Positions 12,362-16,199 of a stretch of 16,199 bases of DNA are shown here, one piece after another. Each line of letters begins with the position of its first letter. The stretch's first letter is position 1. Below the pieces are notes generated by a model, which ran no database searches, was not told the origin of the DNA, and saw nothing but the letters and a program-made list of their open reading frames with translations. Where the stretch lies: positions 1 through 16,199 of the forward strand of contig CBDUYN010000214.1 in assembly GCA_965371445.1 (NCBI GenBank), written 5' to 3'. The translations under genes were made by a program, and so were the position numbers. The stretch is from DASWIG01 sp965371445 (GTDB lineage Bacteria > Acidobacteriota > Thermoanaerobaculia > Multivoradales > J023).

Positions 12362-14596
12362 CTACCGCAGATACCCCAACGCCTGGAGGTCTCTTAAGGT
12401 CTCCTCGTCGAGGACGGCCTCCTCGCCGACGAGGCCCCGGCCAGATTTGAGACGGCATCTCAGGAGAGAAGCCAGGTAGCCGGTGCGGACCTCGAGCTCG
12501 GCCGCCAGGTTGCGCTGCTCTTCCGGGTCGGCTTCGACGTCGTAGAGCTGGGGCCGGGAGAGAGAGTCGCCGTCGAGGCGCTGGATGAGCTTGTAGCCGG
12601 CGTCGAGCACGCTCACCCGGGCCGGACCATCGAGGTGGACGTAGGAGTAGATCGGCCTGGGCTCGACGCCGCCCGCGGCGAGTAGGTCGCGTCCCTCAAG
12701 GTTCGCCGGCACCGGCAGGCCCAGATAGACGAGCAGCGTCGGCAGGACGTCGACGTGTTGGACCGGCTCAGCGACGCGGCGTCCCTCACGGCTCCCCGGC
12801 AGCTTCAAGACGAGCGGCACCCGCAGCGACTCGACGTGAAGCGAGCGTCCGTGGCGAAAGTGCTCGTGCTCGTAGAACTCCTCGCCGTGGTCCGACTGAA
12901 AGAGGATCAAGGCGTCGTCGAAAAGCTCTCCTTCCTTCAGATAGCGGACGAATTCTCCGAAGGCGTGGTCGTTCGAGGCGATGTCGGCGTCGTAGAGGGC
13001 CTCTAAATGACCGATGATCTCGGGTCCCGGCTTCTTGCGCCCCGACGCCAGGTCCTTGAAGATCCGCCGTACGTCGCGGACGACGCGCGGCGGCACGCCG
13101 GCCGCGTGGCGGCGGCGAAACTCCGGCGGCGGCGAGTAGGGATCATGCGGGTCGACGTGGTGCATGTAAAGGAAAAGCGGCCGCGGGTCCTGGCGGGCGT
13201 CAAGCCAGTCGAGGATCGCCGCCGTCAGCTCGTCGGACGGCGTGTCGTCCTTGCGGGTGAAGTAGTTGAACTCCTCGAAACCCTGGTCGAAGCCGAAGCG
13301 GTCGCTGACGTTCGGGTTGGCGACGAAGGCGACCGTCTGGTAGCCCGCGTCGCGCAGGATCTCCGGCAGCGTCAACGCCTCGTCGGCGAGTTTTTGGGGA
13401 CGTTTCATGGCGCCGTGATCGACCGGCCAGAGGCCTGTGAAGACCGAGGCGATCGAGGCCTTGGTCCACGACGACTGGGCGACGGCGTTCTCAAAGAGAA
13501 TCGCCTCGGCGGCGAATGCGTCGATCGCCGGTGAGATCGGCCGTTCGTAGCCGTAGCAACCCAGGCGGTCCGCCCGCAGGGTGTCGATGGTGTAGAGGAA
13601 GACGTCGGGACGCCGCTCGACCGCCGGCGTCTCGGCCGCGTGCGCCGCGGCCGGCTCGCTTTCGTCCGCGAGCGAGTAGATCGCCGGACGCCTCAGGACG
13701 ACGCCGTCGCCGTCGCTCGTCGCGCCTTCGGCCGCGGCGCGGAGGCTCAGCCGGACGATACGCGGCTCCCCGGTGTCGTCGAGCGTCACGGTGGTGGGCT
13801 CCGAGCCCTCTCGAAAGACGGCGCGAACCTCTTCGTCGCGTCCGTCCTCACGGACGGCGACCACGAGCTCGCCGCCGCCGCGCCGTTGCCAGCCGTCGAC
13901 GCGAAGCTCAGCCCGCGGGCCGAGCGCAAGGTAGTAGTCGACCGCCGTGCCGTAAGGGAGGAAGAGGACCTCGCCGTCGGCGCGCGGCTCGCCGGGGTCG
14001 GTTTCGGGACCGGGCTCGACACCGAGCGAGTACCAGGCCATCGCCAGGCGGCGATCGTCGGTCGAGCCTTTCCGTACCTCGCTCGGTGCGCGGGCGTAGC
14101 CGTAGGTGAAGCGCAGCCGGTTGCGGCCGACGACGAGATGTTCCTTGGCGAGAGCGACGCGATAGGTGTCACGCCGCTGCCTCAGCTCGAGGGATTCGAG
14201 CTCGTGGCCGTTCAGGTGGACGGTGACGGTTTGCCGCGTGCCGTCTTCCAGCACGAAGGGACGGCCGTCGATAACGAGCGTGAGATCCCGGCGGCGTACG
14301 AGGGGAAGCTCGACGAGCGACTCCTCCCCCTCGGCCCAAAGGAAGGAGAGGAGCTCGCCGCGTCCGGGCTCACGGCGCGAGAAGCCGGAGACGAGATACC
14401 GGCGCGCCGCATCCCGGGTGAAGTCCAGGTGGGCGACCTCGGAGATCACGTCGGCGGCGGGCAGCTCGGCGAGCAGGTCGTGGGAGAGCGCCAGCTCGGC
14501 ACCGGGTTCGCCGGAGCAGGCCACGAGGAGCCAGGCTCCCGCCAGGGCGGAAAGGGATCCGGGGCGGCGGGGCGTCCTGGAGTGGGGCTTCGTCAT
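12362..14596 (-). CDS. Sulfatase-family lipoprotein (alkaline phosphatase superfamily), Thr nucleophile
   Basis: 744 residues from the MTKPHSRTPRR start, preferred because it gives a textbook lipoprotein signal ending LLVAC (Cys27); an ATG at 14632 would add 12 residues. Residues about 30-320 form a beta-rich N-terminal extension with LVIDGRPFVLEDGTRQTVTV and LNGHELESLEL. The sulfatase domain begins at DVFLYTIDTLRADRLGCYGY, with metal-binding Asp residues, and includes SSWTKASIASVFTGLWP, HHVDPHDPY, SDHGEEFYEHEHFRHGRSLH and the usual end LRDLQALGYLR. At the nucleophile position a Thr (about 378) stands where arylsulfatases have the formylglycine Cys/Ser, and the motif's Arg is Ile. It is therefore probably not a formylglycine sulfatase; a Thr nucleophile is used by phosphotransferases and phosphodiesterases such as LtaS. 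It is likely envelope-anchored and acts on a phospho- or sulfo-glycan; the substrate is unknown. Confidence 0.88.
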   Translation of the reverse strand: MTKPHSRTPRRPGSLSALAGAWLLVACSGEPGAELALSHDLLAELPAADVISEVAHLDFTRDAARRYLVSGFSRREPGRGELLSFLWAEGEESLVELPLVRRRDLTLVIDGRPFVLEDGTRQTVTVHLNGHELESLELRQRRDTYRVALAKEHLVVGRNRLRFTYGYARAPSEVRKGSTDDRRLAMAWYSLGVEPGPETDPGEPRADGEVLFLPYGTAVDYYLALGPRAELRVDGWQRRGGGELVVAVREDGRDEEVRAVFREGSEPTTVTLDDTGEPRIVRLSLRAAAEGATSDGDGVVLRRPAIYSLADESEPAAAHAAETPAVERRPDVFLYTIDTLRADRLGCYGYERPISPAIDAFAAEAILFENAVAQSSWTKASIASVFTGLWPVDHGAMKRPQKLADEALTLPEILRDAGYQTVAFVANPNVSDRFGFDQGFEEFNYFTRKDDTPSDELTAAILDWLDARQDPRPLFLYMHHVDPHDPYSPPPEFRRRHAAGVPPRVVRDVRRIFKDLASGRKKPGPEIIGHLEALYDADIASNDHAFGEFVRYLKEGELFDDALILFQSDHGEEFYEHEHFRHGRSLHVESLRVPLVLKLPGSREGRRVAEPVQHVDVLPTLLVYLGLPVPANLEGRDLLAAGGVEPRPIYSYVHLDGPARVSVLDAGYKLIQRLDGDSLSRPQLYDVEADPEEQRNLAAELEVRTGYLASLLRCRLKSGRGLVGEEAVLDEETLRDLQALGYLR

Positions 14597-14782
14597 GGCG
14601 TCGTCGGGCAGCGAGTCGGGAGGCGTGAGCATACCCTCAGCGGATCGTCCGGATCCAGGGCCAGCCCATGGGTAGCAAGGTCAAGGGACACAAACCGTCG
14701 CTCGGGCAGAGATCCTCGGATCCTCGCCGAGGCCTTCCGTTCGAGGCTCACCTTGGCCTTGTCTTCGCGTCCGCCCCGTGGC

Positions 14783-14804
14783 GGCCTGGGTTGAAGCCCA
14801 GGCC
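14783..14804. repeat. Perfect 8-bp hairpin in intergenic region
   Basis: GGCCTGGG, TTGAAG, CCCAGGCC. It lies in the 390-base interval (14597-14986) between the sulfatase-like start and the next gene, which otherwise contains only a terminator and no convincing gene. GGGTTGAA-CCC hairpins recur as dispersed intergenic repeats in several environmental genomes, so this may be a REP-like element. Confidence 0.45.
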
Positions 14805-14922
14805 CTGGACGATACCGTCCCGGCGCGGCGTCGCCGGATCGTGGTCTCTCAAGGCATCGAGCAGCTGGGAGTCGTTTCGTCGGACCAGGGGATTAAGGAG
14901 GGATTGAAGAGCTGCGCAGACG

Positions 14923-14951
14923 AAAAAAGGGCCGCGGCTCAGCCGCGGCCC
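14923..14951 (-). terminator. Rho-independent terminator
   Basis: On the - strand an 11-base perfect stem (GGGCCGCGGCT, one base, AGCCGCGGCCC; 14929-14951) is followed directly by six T residues (complement of 14923-14928). It lies 36 bases after the stop of the hypothetical gene at 14987 and should end its transcript, separating it from the sulfatase-like gene. Confidence 0.9.
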
Positions 14952-14986
14952 CTGGACGCTTGCTTCGGCCCGATAGCCTGGAAGCG

Positions 14987-15946
14987 TCAATTCGCCGGAA
15001 ACACCGGGGGTGGATCGCCCGCCGGCTTTGCCTCTTCCGCGGCGTCCGGCACTGCCCCTGGCCACGGGCCGGGCGAAACCACCCGCGTCGGAGACACCTC
15101 GGCCGAAGGCTCGACGGTGGAAGCCGTCTCACTCAAAGGCTCGGCATCCGGCGCCTCGCCCTCAGCCGGCCCCTCGACGGGCACCTCGCCCGCGTTGCTC
15201 GGCTGGGACTGGCGCCGAGGAACGGTCCGTTCCACCCTCTGGGCATGCTCGGGCAGACCGGCCATGTTGAACAGCGCCTTCAAGATGTCGGCGGTGCCGT
15301 CGGCGATCCGGTCGTAGCGACCGAGAGCGTCCCTGCGGCCCAGCATCGAGGCTTCCGTAGCACGCCGCTGAAGCTCCGCCTCGTTCGCGGTTCTCTCCAG
15401 CGTCTTGCTCGCCTTACCGATCTCCTCCGCCAGAGTGGCGCGGTCCGGGCTGTAGCCGACGAGCTTTGGCTCGACCTCACCCGCGGGGTTCCGGAGCAGG
15501 TTCGCCAGGGTGGTGGCCTGTTCCTGGAAGAGATCGAGGCCATCCGGCGTTTGCCCGGCAAAGCCCAGCAGGTGGCTGGCGCTCGGACCGAACAGGTCTT
15601 CGGCGATGTTGCGCGCCGGTATCACCGCCGTCGACACTTCGTCTTTCGCCTCGTCGCGGACCAGCCGGGCCACTTCCAGGCGAGCCTCGTTGGCCCGATG
15701 ATGCCGATCCAGCTCGATGAAGCTGTCGTAGGCGTCGTCGAGCTGAGACTCCACGGTGTCGACGATCACGCCGAAACCGCCCTCGGGCTCGGTCTCGTGC
15801 AGGCTCGGAGGACGGGCCCGAAACTCCCCGGCCAGCGCATGGAGCAACTCCGGCCGGTAGGTTCGGATCGTCCCCTTCAGAACCCTGTAGGACGCGATGA
15901 CTTCACCCGTCATTCGCGCGGGGACCATGATTCTTCGATCAGGCAT
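14987..15946 (-). CDS. Hypothetical helical protein with Pro/Glu-rich C-terminal tail
   Basis: 319 residues; family not recognised. AAAGGAGGT nine bases upstream of the ATG is a near-perfect ribosome site, so expression may be high. There is no signal peptide. Residues 1 to about 235 are mostly charged helices (FIELDRHHRANEARLEVARL, TLAEEIGKASKTLERTANEA), probably partly coiled-coil. The last roughly 80 residues are low-complexity and rich in Pro, Glu, Ala and Ser (EVPVEGPAEGEAPDAEPLSE onwards), as in flexible linkers or disordered tails. It probably works as a cytoplasmic scaffold or binding protein, which is inference only. It is a monocistronic unit: a strong terminator follows, and a paired AT-rich repeat (16057-16097) lies about 110 bases upstream where a promoter is expected. 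Confidence 0.75.
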   Translation of the reverse strand: MPDRRIMVPARMTGEVIASYRVLKGTIRTYRPELLHALAGEFRARPPSLHETEPEGGFGVIVDTVESQLDDAYDSFIELDRHHRANEARLEVARLVRDEAKDEVSTAVIPARNIAEDLFGPSASHLLGFAGQTPDGLDLFQEQATTLANLLRNPAGEVEPKLVGYSPDRATLAEEIGKASKTLERTANEAELQRRATEASMLGRRDALGRYDRIADGTADILKALFNMAGLPEHAQRVERTVPRRQSQPSNAGEVPVEGPAEGEAPDAEPLSETASTVEPSAEVSPTRVVSPGPWPGAVPDAAEEAKPAGDPPPVFPAN

Positions 15947-16056
15947 GATGCAACTACCTCCTTTCTCGCCTCGGCGGTGACGGAATTGCCGCTCGCCTGG
16001 CGATGCGGGAAGAGATTACGCACCTTTCGAGTCGGCGCGGGCAGCAAAAGTGCTTC

Positions 16057-16097
16057 AAATTTTTGCAAATGCGGAGAAGGGAGTTAAAATTTTTGCA
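16057..16097 (-). promoter_or_regulatory. Paired TGCAAAAATTT boxes, 30-bp period
   Basis: AAATTTTTGCA (TGCAAAAATTT on the - strand) occurs at 16057-16067 and 16087-16097, identical and in the same orientation. The 30-base period is close to three helical turns, so a protein could bind both on one face. They stand out as AT-rich in GC-rich DNA upstream of the gene starting at 15946. The end of the window (16098-16199) shows nothing else I can name. Confidence 0.45.
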
Positions 16098-16199
16098 GGC
16101 CGTACGGATGTCGGAGACCAGGCGAGATCCTCTCAAACGGACGCGCATGTTCTTCTGAGGCGGCTCACTGGGCTACCTTAGGACTCGACCCCGGTGCGG

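Noticed and set aside
13640..14794. 384-codon + strand frame opposite the sulfatase-like gene
   Set aside because: Composition is that of an antisense shadow; the - strand carries the lipoprotein signal and catalytic motifs.
14960..16087. 375-codon + strand frame opposite the hypothetical gene
   Set aside because: The - strand has the strong ribosome site, start and terminator; the + frame would even read through the terminator stem.
1..16199. CRISPR array, tRNA, rRNA or integron attC sites
   Set aside because: I saw no regularly spaced repeat array, no cloverleaf-like sequence and no convincing attC pair; the repeats found are pairs or short clusters only.

Overview
The window is GC-rich bacterial DNA, roughly 60-65% G+C by eye. 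It probably comes from an Acidobacteriota-type genome (Thermoanaerobaculia-like) or a close environmental relative. The clues are a secreted protein ending in a DGFESGDxSxWS-type C-terminal tag, lipoprotein forms of a sulfatase-family enzyme and of oligopeptidase B, and RAYT-type transposase debris. The assignment rests on remembered family distribution, not on a search.

Layout. (1) 71-1144, + strand: a small helical protein of unknown function followed by a RadC-like JAB/MPN-domain protein. (2) 1191-2830: a gene graveyard. It holds the intact 5' end of comM (Mg-chelatase-like AAA protein) cut off after about 70 codons, a frameshifted remnant of a Mom-family DNA-modification gene on the - strand, an open frame for a protein made of two copies of an unrecognised domain of about 100 residues, a possible response-regulator start, a short direct repeat, and the 3' part of a RAYT-like transposase gene. 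(3) 2974-5934, +: a large secreted GH123/DUF4091-like multidomain protein. (4) 5884-8522: a second mosaic stretch with short repeats, transposase debris, REP-like hairpins and a compact two-gene unit on the - strand (DUF1848, then a nucleoside deoxyribosyltransferase-like DUF4406 protein). This unit is bracketed by 13-bp direct repeats 1,502 bp apart. A remnant of a secreted-protein tag (DGFESGDTSAWS, stop) lies on the + strand inside the DUF1848 frame, and a 5'-truncated Cys-containing gene lies just upstream of the unit. (5) 8749-15946: ordinary chromosomal genes. These are an exported beta-rich protein (+), converging with oligopeptidase B (-), preceded by a sulfatase/alkaline-phosphatase-superfamily lipoprotein (-) and by a cytoplasmic hypothetical gene (-) with its own strong terminator.

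How the genes fit together. The right half looks like stable cell-envelope and peptide-turnover genes. The two mosaic stretches look like recombination-prone sites where RAYT/REP elements and truncated genes have accumulated. The most interesting candidates are the repeat-bracketed DUF1848-DUF4406 cassette with antisense overprinting of a secretion-tag remnant, the Mom relic beside a RadC-like gene, and the duplicated-domain protein. I saw no tRNA, rRNA or CRISPR array.
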